From the NCBI GenBank assembly GCA_036389795.1, contig DASVWD010000065.1, positions 1-45,078 of the forward strand: a DNA stretch of 45,078 nucleotides, given 5' to 3'. Shown piece by piece: positions 32,902-40,722 of this stretch; within the stretch, counting starts at the first letter, position 1, and the number at the start of each line of letters is the position of its first letter. A model generated the notes under the pieces. It searched no databases, was not told the DNA's origin, and saw only the letters and a program-made list of their open reading frames with translations. The position numbers and the translations under genes were made by a program. Source of the stretch: Longimicrobium sp. Lineage in GTDB: Bacteria; Gemmatimonadota; Gemmatimonadetes; Longimicrobiales; Longimicrobiaceae.

Positions 32902-34278
32902 GTGAGCACGGCCACGGCGCCGGTCCGGGAGCGGGCCCCGGCCGGACTCCCCGACCCGCCCGGCCCGCGCGGCGGGCTCCCCTTCGCGCGGCTGGCCGCC
33001 TTCCGCCGCGACCCCCTCGCGTACCTCACCGGCCTGCAGCGCGCGCACGGCGACGTGGTCCGCTTCCGCTTCGGGCCGCGGCGCCTGTACCTCCTCTCGC
33101 ACCCCGAGCTGGTGCAGGGCGTCCTGGTTACCCGCCACCGGAACTTCATCAAGAGCCTGGCGCTGCAGCGCGCCCGGGTGCTGCTGGGCAGCGGCCTGCT
33201 CACCAGCGAGGGCGACTTCCACCTGCGCCAGCGCCGCCTGGCCCAGCCCGCCTTCCACCGCGAGCGCGTGGCCGCGCTGGGGGCCACCATGGCGGAGTAC
33301 GCCGCGCGCACGGGAGAGCGCTGGCGGGCCGGGGCGGAGCTGGACGTGGCGCGCGAGATGAACCGCATGACGCTGGCGATCGCCGGGAAGACGCTCTTCG
33401 GCGCCGACGTGGAGGGCGAGGCCGCGGAAGTGGCGAGGGCGCTCGACGTGGCGCTGGAGATGTTCAGGCGCCTCACCAACCCGCTCGGCGTGGTCCTCGA
33501 CCGGCTCCCGGTGCCGGGGACGCTCCGGATGAAGCGGGCGCGCGAGTCGCTCGACGCCACCGTCTACCGCATCATCGAGCGGCGGCGCTCGGGCGGCGAG
33601 GACCGCGGCGACCTCCTCTCCATGCTCCTGGCCGCGCGCGACCAGGAGGGCGACGGCGGCGGGATGACCGACGAGCAGCTGCGCGACGAGGCGCTCACCC
33701 TCTTCCTGGCCGGGCACGAGACCACCGCCAACGCGCTCGCCTGGACCTGGCACCTGCTGGCGCTCCACCCCGACGCCGAGGCGCGCCTGCACGCCGAGGT
33801 CGATTCTCTCCCCGCCGGCCGCCTCCCGGGCGCCGGCGACGTGCCGAGCCTCCCCTACACCCGCGCCGTCTTCGCCGAGTCGATGCGCCTGTACCCGCCG
33901 GCGTGGACGATCGGTCGCGAGCCGCTGGCCGACTTCGAGGCGGGCGGCTTCCGGGTGCGGGCCGGCGCGGCGGTGCTGATGAGCCCGTGGGTGGTCCACC
34001 GCGACCCGCGCTGGTGGCCCGACCCCGAGCGCTTCGACCCCGACCGCTGGACGCCGGAGGCGGAGGCCGCGCAGCCGCGCCTGGCCTACTTCCCCTTCGG
34101 CGCGGGCCCGCGCAAGTGCATCGGCGAGGGCTTCGCCTGGCTGGAGGGCGTGCTGGCGCTGGCCACCCTCGCCCGGCGCTGGCGGCTGCGCCACGTCCCC
34201 GGCGCCCGGGTCCTCCCCCACCCGACCATCACGCTCCGCCCCCGCGGCCTGGCGATGCGGGCCGAGGAGCGGGAGTAG
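32902..34278 (+). CDS. Cytochrome P450 (458 aa)
   Basis: Heme-thiolate monooxygenase. Shows the I-helix oxygen-activation motif [10 protein letters not shown], the K-helix ESMRLYPP (ExxR), a PERFDPDRW meander and the heme loop [16 protein letters not shown] with axial Cys406. The opening [20 protein letters not shown] and length are typical of soluble bacterial P450s related to CYP102/fatty-acid types. Start is GTG at 32902, 13 bases after lepB, so it is probably in one transcript with it despite unrelated functions. No ferredoxin or reductase gene is adjacent, so its redox partner must be encoded elsewhere. Substrate unknown. Confidence 0.95.
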   Translation: MSTATAPVRERAPAGLPDPPGPRGGLPFARLAAFRRDPLAYLTGLQRAHGDVVRFRFGPRRLYLLSHPELVQGVLVTRHRNFIKSLALQRARVLLGSGLLTSEGDFHLRQRRLAQPAFHRERVAALGATMAEYAARTGERWRAGAELDVAREMNRMTLAIAGKTLFGADVEGEAAEVARALDVALEMFRRLTNPLGVVLDRLPVPGTLRMKRARESLDATVYRIIERRRSGGEDRGDLLSMLLAARDQEGDGGGMTDEQLRDEALTLFLAGHETTANALAWTWHLLALHPDAEARLHAEVDSLPAGRLPGAGDVPSLPYTRAVFAESMRLYPPAWTIGREPLADFEAGGFRVRAGAAVLMSPWVVHRDPRWWPDPERFDPDRWTPEAEAAQPRLAYFPFGAGPRKCIGEGFAWLEGVLALATLARRWRLRHVPGARVLPHPTITLRPRGLAMRAEERE

Positions 34279-34306
34279 CCCCCTCCCCCGCCGTGCGGGA
34301 GAGGGG
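34279..34306. terminator. CCCCTCCCCCGC / GCGGGAGAGGGG hairpin after P450
   Basis: Begins directly after the P450 stop. The imperfect stem of about 11 bp surrounds CGT. Related to the hairpins at 1201 and 30290; terminator role likely but without a T-run. Confidence 0.5.
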
Positions 34307-34716
34307 CTCGACTCGACGCGGGGAGACGTTTCCGCCGGTCGAAGGGCTGCCTCGGCCCCCGCAGCCCGCCGGACGCACCGCCGCCTCGCACGAGGTCTAC
34401 CGCGTCTGCGGAAGCGGAGCGGCGGCCCGCCGCCGACGCTCTCTCGGCCCCGTGCAGGTTCGCCGCCGCACCGCGGCGAAGTCTCGCCCGGTCCTGGCGC
34501 GCGCGGCCGTCCTACAGCGCCCACCTGAGATAGATGCGCCTGTCGCGTAGATGCGGTTGCCGAGCGCGGCGGCGGCCGGGGAATGGCTGGTCGTCAGCGC
34601 CTTTCCCACCGGCGACCAGCCGCCGAACGCGTTCGGGATGACAGCGGGTGCGAGGCGGACCGGTGACCTTTCTGGCTGCTGCGCTTTGCTGCGGCCGCCT
34701 TGCGTCCGACCCGGAT
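34307..34716. other. Noncoding gap with partial repeat copies
   Basis: About 410 bases without a credible gene. It includes a GGCTGGTCGTC...GGCGACCAGCC hairpin near 34580-34620 and one half of the GTCAT element (GTTCGGGATGACAGC, 34630-34645). Confidence 0.5.
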
Positions 34717-34731
34717 TGTATACAGTATACA
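34717..34731. promoter_or_regulatory. 15-bp palindrome TGTATACAGTATACA abutting a start codon
   Basis: Perfect palindrome TGTATACAGTATACA, ending 4 bases before the ATG at 34736. In such GC-rich DNA this AT-rich site stands out. It is the kind of half-site pattern bound by GntR-type repressors, and TATACA also fits a -10 element of a leaderless mRNA. No ribosome-binding site fits between it and the ATG. Confidence 0.65.
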
Positions 34732-34735
34732 GACC

Positions 34736-35908
34736 ATGCCTGCCGCCCCTCCTCCCGCCACCGCCGACCTGGCCTGCTTCCGCTGCGGCGACGTGCAGCC
34801 GTTCGACCTGCACGCGTACCTCTGCCCCTCGTGCGGCGCGGGCGAGGGCGATCCCGGCATCCTGGACGTCCGCTACGACTACGACGAGGTGCGCGCGCGG
34901 CTCCCCCGCTCCGGCCTGGGGGGCGGGAAGGCGGGGCGCGGCGGGGTCTTCCGCTACCAGGCCTTCCTCCCCGTCGCCGCGCCGCGGGTGCCGCTGCTGC
35001 CGGCGGGGGGGACGCCGCTCCTGTCGTCGCCGCGCCTGGCGAAGCACTTCGGGCTGAAGGCGCTGTACCTGAAGGACGAGACGGCGAACCCCACGCAGTG
35101 CCTCAAGGACCGCGCGACCGCCGTGGCCGTTTCTCTCGCTGCGGCGCGGGGGCAGGACACCCTCTACTGCGCCTCGGCGGGCAACGCGGCGATCTCGCTG
35201 GCGGGCTTCTGCGCGGCCGCGCGGCTGGCCTGCCACGTGTGGGTGCCGGCGCGCGTCTCGTTCGCGCGGCTGGCGTGGCTGCACCGCTTCGGCGCGGCCG
35301 TGCACGTCTCCACGGGCGACTACGACCGCGCCTTCGACGAGTCCGAGGCCGAGGGGGCGCGCCGGGGGTGGTTCAGCCGCAACTGCGCCTTCAACCCCTT
35401 CCTGGTGGAGGGGAAGAAGACGGCCGCCCTCGAGGTGGCCGAGCAGCTCGGCGGGCGGGTGCCGGACCTGGTGGTGGCGCCGGTGGGCGACGGCTGCACC
35501 CTGGCGGCCATGGGGAAGGGCTTCCGCGAGCTGCGCGAGGTGGGGCGCGCGGAGGCGCTGCCGCGGCTGGTGGGGGTGCAGGCCGAGGGGGTGCAGCCGC
35601 TGGTCCGCCGCTTCCGCGGCGAGGCGGACGCGGACGAGGAGGGCCGCACCCGCGCGGCGTCCATCGCCGTGCGGCACCCGCGCAACGCGCGCCGCCTGCT
35701 GCGCGAGCTGGAGGCGAGCGGAGGGACGATGCTGGCCGTCCCCGACGCCGAGACGGAGCGCGCCGCCGCCCTGCTGAGCGCCGAGGCCGGGGTGCGGGCG
35801 GAGTTCACCAGCGCGGCGGCGCTCGCCGGGCTGGCGCGCCTCGCCGAGGCCGAGTCGCTGGAGGGAAAGACCGCGGTCGTGCTCGTCACCGGCGGGCGGG
35901 CGGAGTAG
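34736..35908 (+). CDS. Threonine-synthase-like PLP enzyme with N-terminal zinc ribbon (390 aa)
   Basis: Likely converts O-phosphohomoserine to threonine. A zinc ribbon (Cys14, Cys17, Cys30, Cys33; CFRCG ... CPSCG) opens the protein, followed by a fold-type II PLP domain: GGTPLL, LKDETANPTQCLKDRA with Schiff-base Lys124, CASAGNAAISLAGF, PVGDGCTLAAMGKGF and a C-terminal FTSAAALAGL. NPTQCLKDR differs from the usual NPTGSFKDR of threonine synthases, and the glycine loop reads PVGDGC, so a variant substrate remains possible. ATG at 34736 lies 4 bases after a palindrome and has no Shine-Dalgarno, suggesting a leaderless message. No thrA/thrB nearby. Confidence 0.87.
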   Translation: MPAAPPPATADLACFRCGDVQPFDLHAYLCPSCGAGEGDPGILDVRYDYDEVRARLPRSGLGGGKAGRGGVFRYQAFLPVAAPRVPLLPAGGTPLLSSPRLAKHFGLKALYLKDETANPTQCLKDRATAVAVSLAAARGQDTLYCASAGNAAISLAGFCAAARLACHVWVPARVSFARLAWLHRFGAAVHVSTGDYDRAFDESEAEGARRGWFSRNCAFNPFLVEGKKTAALEVAEQLGGRVPDLVVAPVGDGCTLAAMGKGFRELREVGRAEALPRLVGVQAEGVQPLVRRFRGEADADEEGRTRAASIAVRHPRNARRLLRELEASGGTMLAVPDAETERAAALLSAEAGVRAEFTSAAALAGLARLAEAESLEGKTAVVLVTGGRAE

Positions 35909-35922
35909 GGAAAACCGCAAAT

Positions 35923-36008
35923 CCTCCCGCAGAGTCGGCAGAGGAAGCAGAGAACTTCATCGCACTCGCGCGGTTTTCCTCTGCTACCTCTGCTACCTCT
36001 GCGTGAGG
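35923..36008. repeat. Long imperfect inverted repeat, copy 4
   Basis: Left arm CCTCCCGCAGAGTCGGCAGAGG..., right arm ...CCTCTGCTACCTCTGCGTGAGG. It begins 15 bases after the threonine-synthase-like stop and ends about 50 bases before the next start. Confidence 0.8.
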
Positions 36009-36056
36009 CCAGGCTGTTTATGATTTTTCACTCCTCCACCCTCACCCGATCCCACC

Positions 36057-37214
36057 ATGCGCGCGGACCGCGAGTACTTCACGGACCTGCTCTCCCGGCT
36101 GGTCCGCATCAACTCGATCAACCCGGCGTTCAGCGAGGGGGCCACGGACGAGCGCGAGATCGCCGCCTTCGTGGCCGAAGAGATGGAGCGGCTGGGGATG
36201 GCGGCGGAGCGCTTCGAGCCGGAGCCGGGGCGGGCGAGCGTGCTCGGACGGCTGGCGGGCGCCGGGAGCGGACGATCGCTCATGCTCTACGCGCACGCGG
36301 ACACCGTGGGCGTGGAGGGGATGGCGGACCCGTTCTCGGGCGAGGTGCGGGACGGGCGCGTGTACGGGCGCGGCGCCTACGACATGAAGGGCGGGCTGGC
36401 GGCGTGCCTGGCCGCGGTGAAGGCGCTCCGCGACGCGGGCGCGCGCCTCCGGGGCGACCTGCTGATCGCCGCGGTGGCCGACGAGGAGGTGGCGAGCCTG
36501 GGGATGGCGGACCTGCTCACGCGCGCCACCGCGGACGCGGCCATCGTCACCGAGCCCACGGAGATGCGCGTGTGCCTGGCGCACAAGGGGTTCGTGTGGG
36601 TGGAGGTGGAGACGCACGGGCGGGCGGCGCACGGGAGCCGCTTCCAGGACGGGGTCGACGCGAACATGCGGATGGGGCGCTTCCTGGCGCGGCTGGACGG
36701 GCTGGAGCGCGAGCTGCGCGCCTCGGCGCCGCACCCGCTGGTGGGGCCGCCCTCGCTGCACGCGGCGGTGCTGCGCGGCGGCACCGGCACCAGCACCTAC
36801 GCGGCGCACTGCCGGCTGGAGATCGAGCGCCGCACCATCCCCGGCGAGACGGAGGAGCTGGTGCTCTCGCAGCTCCGCTCCATCTCCGGCGCGCTCGCGG
36901 CCGAGGACCCCACCTTCCGCGCGGACGTGCGGACGATGCTGGCGCGCGGCTCGTTCGAGGCGCCGGCCGACGCGCCGGTGGTGCGCGCGGTGCTCGCGGC
37001 CGCGGCGGAGGTGCTGGGCCGGGAGCCGGAGACGATCGGCGAGCCGTACTGGATGGACACGGCGCTGATCGCGGACGCCGGGATCGCCGCGGTGGCGTTC
37101 GGCGCGCGCGGGGCCGGCGCCCACGCCGACGAGGAGTGGGCCGACGTCGACAGCCACGTGCAGCTGGTGGAGGTCCTGGCCCGCGCGGCGGCGGAGTTCT
37201 GCGGGCAGGCTTGA
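36057..37214 (+). CDS. M20-family metallopeptidase/deacylase (385 aa)
   Basis: Zinc hydrolase of the ArgE/DapE/CPG2 group. Metal ligands are visible: LMLYAHADTV (His80, with catalytic Asp82), GAYDMKGG (Asp109), the ADEEVAS pair with catalytic Glu143 and ligand Glu144, VTEPTEM (Glu166) and a late GAHADEEW. The dimerisation lid domain lies in the middle (GRAAHGSRFQDGVDAN). Substrates could be acyl-amino acids or dipeptides; the set of ligands does not decide. There is no Shine-Dalgarno sequence before ATG 36057. It looks monocistronic, flanked by an inverted repeat upstream and a repeat-rich gap downstream. Confidence 0.93.
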   Translation: MRADREYFTDLLSRLVRINSINPAFSEGATDEREIAAFVAEEMERLGMAAERFEPEPGRASVLGRLAGAGSGRSLMLYAHADTVGVEGMADPFSGEVRDGRVYGRGAYDMKGGLAACLAAVKALRDAGARLRGDLLIAAVADEEVASLGMADLLTRATADAAIVTEPTEMRVCLAHKGFVWVEVETHGRAAHGSRFQDGVDANMRMGRFLARLDGLERELRASAPHPLVGPPSLHAAVLRGGTGTSTYAAHCRLEIERRTIPGETEELVLSQLRSISGALAAEDPTFRADVRTMLARGSFEAPADAPVVRAVLAAAAEVLGREPETIGEPYWMDTALIADAGIAAVAFGARGAGAHADEEWADVDSHVQLVEVLARAAAEFCGQA

Positions 37215-37692
37215 TCTTGTGGTGTTCGCCGTCATCCCGAGGCCCGACCACACGGGACCAGCATCGGCTTGGATGACGGCAGGGCCGAGGGATCTACTCC
37301 CCTCGTCACCGCAGGTTGGGCGCGGCAGCGGCGCGGATCCCGCCCTGCTTCATCATTCATAGCCAGATTGTTGTTCGGATCTGAACAGGATGAACAACGG
37401 GGGATGCGGCGAGGGAGGATCGGTGTCGCTGCCGCGCCCGGCCTACCTGGCGAGGTGAGAAGATTCCTCGGCCCTGCCGTCATGCGTGCGGATGCCGGTT
37501 CGGTGCGGTCGGGCCTCGGAATGACAGCATTGCGCCGGCGGTGCTACGCTGCTCCGCGCCCGCGTAGCAGAGACGGCGCGGCGGAGGTCGTTCGCGTGAA
37601 AAGACTTCCGCCGCTTCGTGCCGCGCTTCATCTTTCTCCCGTTCCCCCGACAAAACGTCCCGAGCCAGGAACCTTCAGACCGGCAGGCCGCG
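37215..37692. repeat. Gap of 478 bases with two GTCAT palindromic elements
   Basis: No gene is supportable. Two copies of the palindromic family are present: one at about 37228-37310 (GCCGTCATCCCGAGGC ... GAGGGATCTACTCC) and one at about 37450-37530 (AGATTCCTCGGCC ... GGCCTCGGAATGACAG). A lower-GC stretch (about 37360-37400) holds ATTGTTGTTCGGATCTGAAC. Frames in the gap read as noise. Confidence 0.6.
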
Positions 37693-38454
37693 ATGGAGCC
37701 GATCTTCGTTGGACTGGTGGGCGACCACGACCCCGAGGTGACGGCGCACCGGGCGATCCCCAAGGCGCTGGGGCTGGCGGCGCTCTCGCTCGGCCGCGCG
37801 GTGGACGCGGTGTGGATCCCCACGGAAGAGGTGGAGCGCGACCCGCACGCCAGCCTGGGGCACCTGCACGCGCTCTGGTGCGTGCCGGCCAGCCCTTACC
37901 GCAGCATGGAGGGCGCGCTGCTGGCGATCCGCCACGCGCGCGAGCGCGGGCTGCCGTTCCTGGGCACCTGTGGCGGCTTCCAGCACGCGGTGGTGGAGTT
38001 CGCCCGCGGCGTGTGCGGGATCGCGGACGCGGACCACGCGGAGACGAGCCAGGGCGGGGGCTCGCTGGTGGTGGCGCCGCTGGCGTGCGCGCTGGTGGAG
38101 CAGTCGGGGCGGGTGCGGCTGGTGGAGGGCTCGCGCGTGCGGGAGGCGTACGGGGCCAGCCAGGTGCTGGAGGAGTACCACTGCTCGTACGGCCTGAACC
38201 CCGAGTTCGTGACGGTGCTGGAGGAGCACGGGATGCGCTTCACCGGCTTCGACGCCGCGGGCGAGGTGCGCGTGCTGGAGCTGCCGGAGCACCCGTTCTT
38301 CGTGGCGACGCTCTTCCAGCCCGAGCGCTCGGCGCTGCGCAACGCCACCCCGCCGCTGGTGCGCGCCTTCGTCCGCGCAGCGTCGGGCCCGGAGCCGGCC
38401 GCCTCGCCCGCGGACGCGCCGGAGGCGATCGCCGCGGCGTTCGGGCCGATCTGA
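37693..38454 (+). CDS. CTP-synthase C-terminal region-related (seleno)protein family, class I amidotransferase fold (253 aa)
   Basis: Class I glutamine-amidotransferase fold with the nucleophile loop GTCGGFQHAV (Cys93) and the opening GLVGDHDPEVTAHRAIP. The usual C-terminal FHPE of glutaminases is FQPE here, so the catalytic His is missing. YHCSYGLNP carries Cys164 at the position where, as I recall, some members have selenocysteine. This matches the family called 'CTP synthase C-terminal region-related (seleno)protein', whose function is unknown. Glutaminase activity therefore seems unlikely, and thiol (Cys93, Cys164) chemistry possible. ATG 37693 places the family's conserved start first; an in-frame ATG at 37618 adds an unconserved tail. 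Confidence 0.85.
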   Translation: MEPIFVGLVGDHDPEVTAHRAIPKALGLAALSLGRAVDAVWIPTEEVERDPHASLGHLHALWCVPASPYRSMEGALLAIRHARERGLPFLGTCGGFQHAVVEFARGVCGIADADHAETSQGGGSLVVAPLACALVEQSGRVRLVEGSRVREAYGASQVLEEYHCSYGLNPEFVTVLEEHGMRFTGFDAAGEVRVLELPEHPFFVATLFQPERSALRNATPPLVRAFVRAASGPEPAASPADAPEAIAAAFGPI

Positions 38455-38460
38455 ACGGCG

Positions 38461-38707
38461 GTGCGAAGTGCGGGGTGCGAAGTGCGAAGTGCGGTGACGG
38501 ATGCCGGACCGGTCTGAGGAGCGGACCAGGCAGATGTCATCCCGAGGGATCTAATCGACGTGCCTGGTGGGTGGCGAATCGGTCGGATGGGCTGACGCCG
38601 CTCCGATCATCCGCAGCTCGTCCGGACTTGACGAGAGCGCCCGCCGGTGAAGCCCGGCGGGCGCTCACATCTACGCACTTCGCACCTCGCACCTCGCACC
38701 TCGCACC
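38461..38707. repeat. Composite element: core bounded by inverted 7-bp tandem arrays
   Basis: Left edge of GTGCGAA/GTGCGGG units (38461-38494); right edge of CGCACTT/CGCACCT units (38674-38707). Core of about 180 bases holds GATGTCATCCCGAGGGATCT and CCTGGTGGGTGGCG, both also in the core at 31700-31845. Confidence 0.72.
38635..38666. terminator. 13-bp perfect hairpin between convergent genes
   Basis: GAGCGCCCGCCGG and CCGGCGGGCGCTC pair around a 6-base loop (TGAAGC). It lies between the convergent stops of the CTPS-like and HD-GYP genes and could stop transcription on either strand. Confidence 0.55.
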
Positions 38708-38713
38708 GGCTTT

Positions 38714-39493
38714 TCACCCGGAGTGGGCGTTGATGGCGGCCTCGGTGGGGTTGGGGTGCGCCAGGTGCTCGCGCTCGTCGCGCAGGCCGCGCTCGGCGAC
38801 CTCACGCCACAGGCCCAGCACCGGCGGGCTCTCCACCAGCCGTACCAGCTGCGGGTCGAACTGGCGGCCCACGCCCTCCTCCAGCTTGTCGAGCGCCTCC
38901 TCGACCGAGAGCGGGTCCTTGTAGCGGCGCGGCTGCGTCATGGCGTCGAATGCGTCGGCCACGGTGATGATGCGCGCGCCCAGCGGGATCTCCTGCGTGC
39001 CCAGGCCGCGCGGGTAGCCGCTGCCGTCCCAGCACTCGTGGTGCGACGAGACGATGTCCTGGATGCCGGGGTGCAGCTTCTCCAGCGGCTCCAGGATGTG
39101 CGCGCTCTGGTGGGGATGGCTCTTGATCTGGTCGCGCTGCTCGCGGGAGAGCGGCTTGCGCGAGTGGATGATGTGGAAGAAGCGGTCGTCGATCTTCCCC
39201 ATGTCGTGCAGGAGCGCTGCCACGCGCAGCGTCGCCCGCTCGCCCCGCGCCATCCCGCACGCCTCGGCCAGCGCGTAGCTCAGGTCGGCCACGCGGCGGC
39301 TGTGGCGCGCGGTGACGGGGTCGTCGGCGGTGAGCGCGTTGAGGAGCAGCTCCACCAGGATGCGGTGCATCTCGCTCTGGCGGCGCTCGCGCTGCGAAGC
39401 GTCGAGCGCCCACGCCACCCCCACGACCGCGGCGGAGGCCAGCGCGGCCGCGAGCGTCTTCGCCCGCGGGGTGTCGGAAATCAGCTTCGCCAT
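38714..39493 (-). CDS. Membrane-anchored HD-GYP phosphodiesterase (259 aa)
   Basis: Hydrolyses cyclic-di-GMP (or a related cyclic nucleotide). One N-terminal transmembrane helix (about residues 13-30) anchors it. The HD-GYP domain has HSRRVADLSYALA (His64), the HD pair LLHDMGKI (His96-Asp97), SHPHQSAHIL, SSHHECWDGSGYP (GYP at 159-161) and ITVADAFDAM. All residues known for metal and nucleotide binding appear present. Start is ATG 39493: it gives the transmembrane helix at the N-terminus, whereas the frame upstream translates repeat DNA. No receiver domain, so it is not a response regulator. Divergent from the DUF486 gene. Confidence 0.92.
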   Translation of the reverse strand: MAKLISDTPRAKTLAAALASAAVVGVAWALDASQRERRQSEMHRILVELLLNALTADDPVTARHSRRVADLSYALAEACGMARGERATLRVAALLHDMGKIDDRFFHIIHSRKPLSREQRDQIKSHPHQSAHILEPLEKLHPGIQDIVSSHHECWDGSGYPRGLGTQEIPLGARIITVADAFDAMTQPRRYKDPLSVEEALDKLEEGVGRQFDPQLVRLVESPPVLGLWREVAERGLRDEREHLAHPNPTEAAINAHSG

Positions 39494-39604
39494 TGTGTCG
39501 TCCGGTGAGGTCGTCCCGCTCCGTGGTGCGGAAACGCCCGTGCACAACGTACGCCACGGGATTTTCTCCTCTCCCGGCACCCAATCCGCCCACCGGCGTA
39601 CTGA

Positions 39605-39646
39605 CGCACTTCGTACTTCGTACTTCGCACCTCGCACTTCGCACCT
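39605..39646. repeat. 7-bp tandem array directly before a start codon
   Basis: CACTTCG/TACTTCG/CACCTCG units end 4 bases before the ATG of the DUF486 gene, occupying the place of a ribosome-binding site. Confidence 0.75.
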
Positions 39647-39650
39647 TCCC

Positions 39651-39980
39651 ATGACGACCATCGTCCTGCTGCTGATCTCCAACGTGTTCATGACCTTCGC
39701 CTGGTACGGGCACCTGAAGCACAAGGGCCTGCCCCTGGTGACGGTGATCCTGGCGAGCTGGGGGATCGCGTTCTTCGAGTACTGCTTCCAGGTGCCGGCC
39801 AACCGCATCGGCCACGGGCGCTTCACGGCCGCGGAGCTGAAGACCATCCAGGAGGTGATCTCGCTGGTGGTATTCGCGGGCTTCAGCGTGCTGTACCTGC
39901 GCGAGGAGCTGAAGTGGAACTACCTGGTGGGCTTCGGGCTGATCGTGGCGGCCGTGTTCGTCGTCTTCCACGAGTGGTGA
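39651..39980 (+). CDS. DUF486 family small multidrug-transporter-fold membrane protein (109 aa)
   Basis: Four transmembrane helices: IVLLLISNVFMTFAWYGHL, VTVILASWGIAFFEYCF, VISLVVFAGFSVLYL and YLVGFGLIVAAVFVVF. Conserved DUF486 features include FMTFAWYGHLK, FFEYCFQVPANRIG and ELKTIQEVI. The family has a DMT-like (EamA/EmrE) topology but no known substrate. Start at 39651 has no Shine-Dalgarno because a tandem repeat sits there. Its stop overlaps the region where the next gene should start. Confidence 0.9.
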   Translation: MTTIVLLLISNVFMTFAWYGHLKHKGLPLVTVILASWGIAFFEYCFQVPANRIGHGRFTAAELKTIQEVISLVVFAGFSVLYLREELKWNYLVGFGLIVAAVFVVFHEW

Positions 39981-40029
39981 GCCGATCGACGCCGTCCTGA
40001 TCTTCGTCCGCGCGCCGGAGGCGGGGCGC

Positions 40030-40605
40030 GTGAAGACCCGCCTGGCCGCCGAGATCGGGCCGGAGGCGGCGCTGCGCGTCTACCGGCGCCTGGCCGAGCG
40101 CGCCGTCGCCGAGGCGCAGGCGCTGGGGCCGGACGTGTCGGTGCGCGTGCACTTCACCCCGGCGGACGCGGGGGACGCGGTCCGCTCCTGGCTGGGAGAA
40201 GGCCCGGCCTACCTCCCCCAGGCCCGGACGCCGGACCTGGGGGAGCGGATGCGGGCGGCGTTCGCGGAGGCGTTCGCGGCGGGGTTCCGGCGCGTGGTGA
40301 TCATCGGCTCGGACCTGCCGGAGCTCACGGCGGGGCTGCTGCGGCGCGCGTTCGACCTGCTGGAGACGCACGCGGCGGTGCTGGGCCCGGCGCGCGACGG
40401 GGGCTACTGGCTGCTGGGGCTCAGGGAGATGATCGGCGCCGCGTTCGCCGACGTGCCGTGGAGCACGGACCGCGTGCTGGCGCGCACGCTGGAGATCCTG
40501 CGGGAGACGGGGATCGAGCCCGCGCTGCTGGAGACGTTGGGCGACGTCGACCGGGCGGCGGACCTGCCGGCAGGGTGGGTGGACTGGGCGCGCGAGGGCG
40601 GCTGA
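40030..40605 (+). CDS. TIGR04282/DUF2064-type glycosyltransferase; 5' end unresolved
   Basis: Nucleotide-diphosphosugar transferase fold. Shows VVIIGSDLPEL, ARDGGYWLLGL and VPWSTDRVLARTLE, typical of this family. The first in-frame start codon is GTG 40030, which would begin at VKTRLAAE; but the reading frame continues upstream with AVLIFVRAPEAGRV, the conserved family N-terminus, back to about 39985. No ATG, GTG or TTG occurs there; only CTG 39997 and ATC 39985. A GTG at 39977 (overlapping the DUF486 stop, TGGTGA) is in the other frame and reaches a stop at once. So either a one-base frameshift lies at about 39980-39995, or a non-AUG start is used. Confidence 0.85.
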   Translation: MKTRLAAEIGPEAALRVYRRLAERAVAEAQALGPDVSVRVHFTPADAGDAVRSWLGEGPAYLPQARTPDLGERMRAAFAEAFAAGFRRVVIIGSDLPELTAGLLRRAFDLLETHAAVLGPARDGGYWLLGLREMIGAAFADVPWSTDRVLARTLEILRETGIEPALLETLGDVDRAADLPAGWVDWAREGG

Positions 40606-40632
40606 AACTGCGTCCGCAGGTTCGAAAATCAT

Positions 40633-40712
40633 CTCACAGAGGACACGGAGGACACAGAGAGAACTTCATCCGATCCGCCGTTCCTCCGTGTCCTCTGTGC
40701 CCTCTGTGTGAG
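40633..40712. repeat. Long imperfect inverted repeat, copy 5 (convergent junction)
   Basis: Left arm CTCACAGAGGACACGGAGG..., right arm ...CCTCTGTGTGAGG, then GCTTTTTGATC. The T-run after the stem makes it look most like an intrinsic terminator of the five copies. Lies between convergent stops at 40605 and 40723. Confidence 0.8.
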
Positions 40713-40722
40713 GCTTTTTGAT

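Noticed and set aside
37380-37690. Plus-strand frames in the gap before the CTPS-like gene
   Set aside because: They translate GTCAT-family palindromes and lack Shine-Dalgarno or conserved features.
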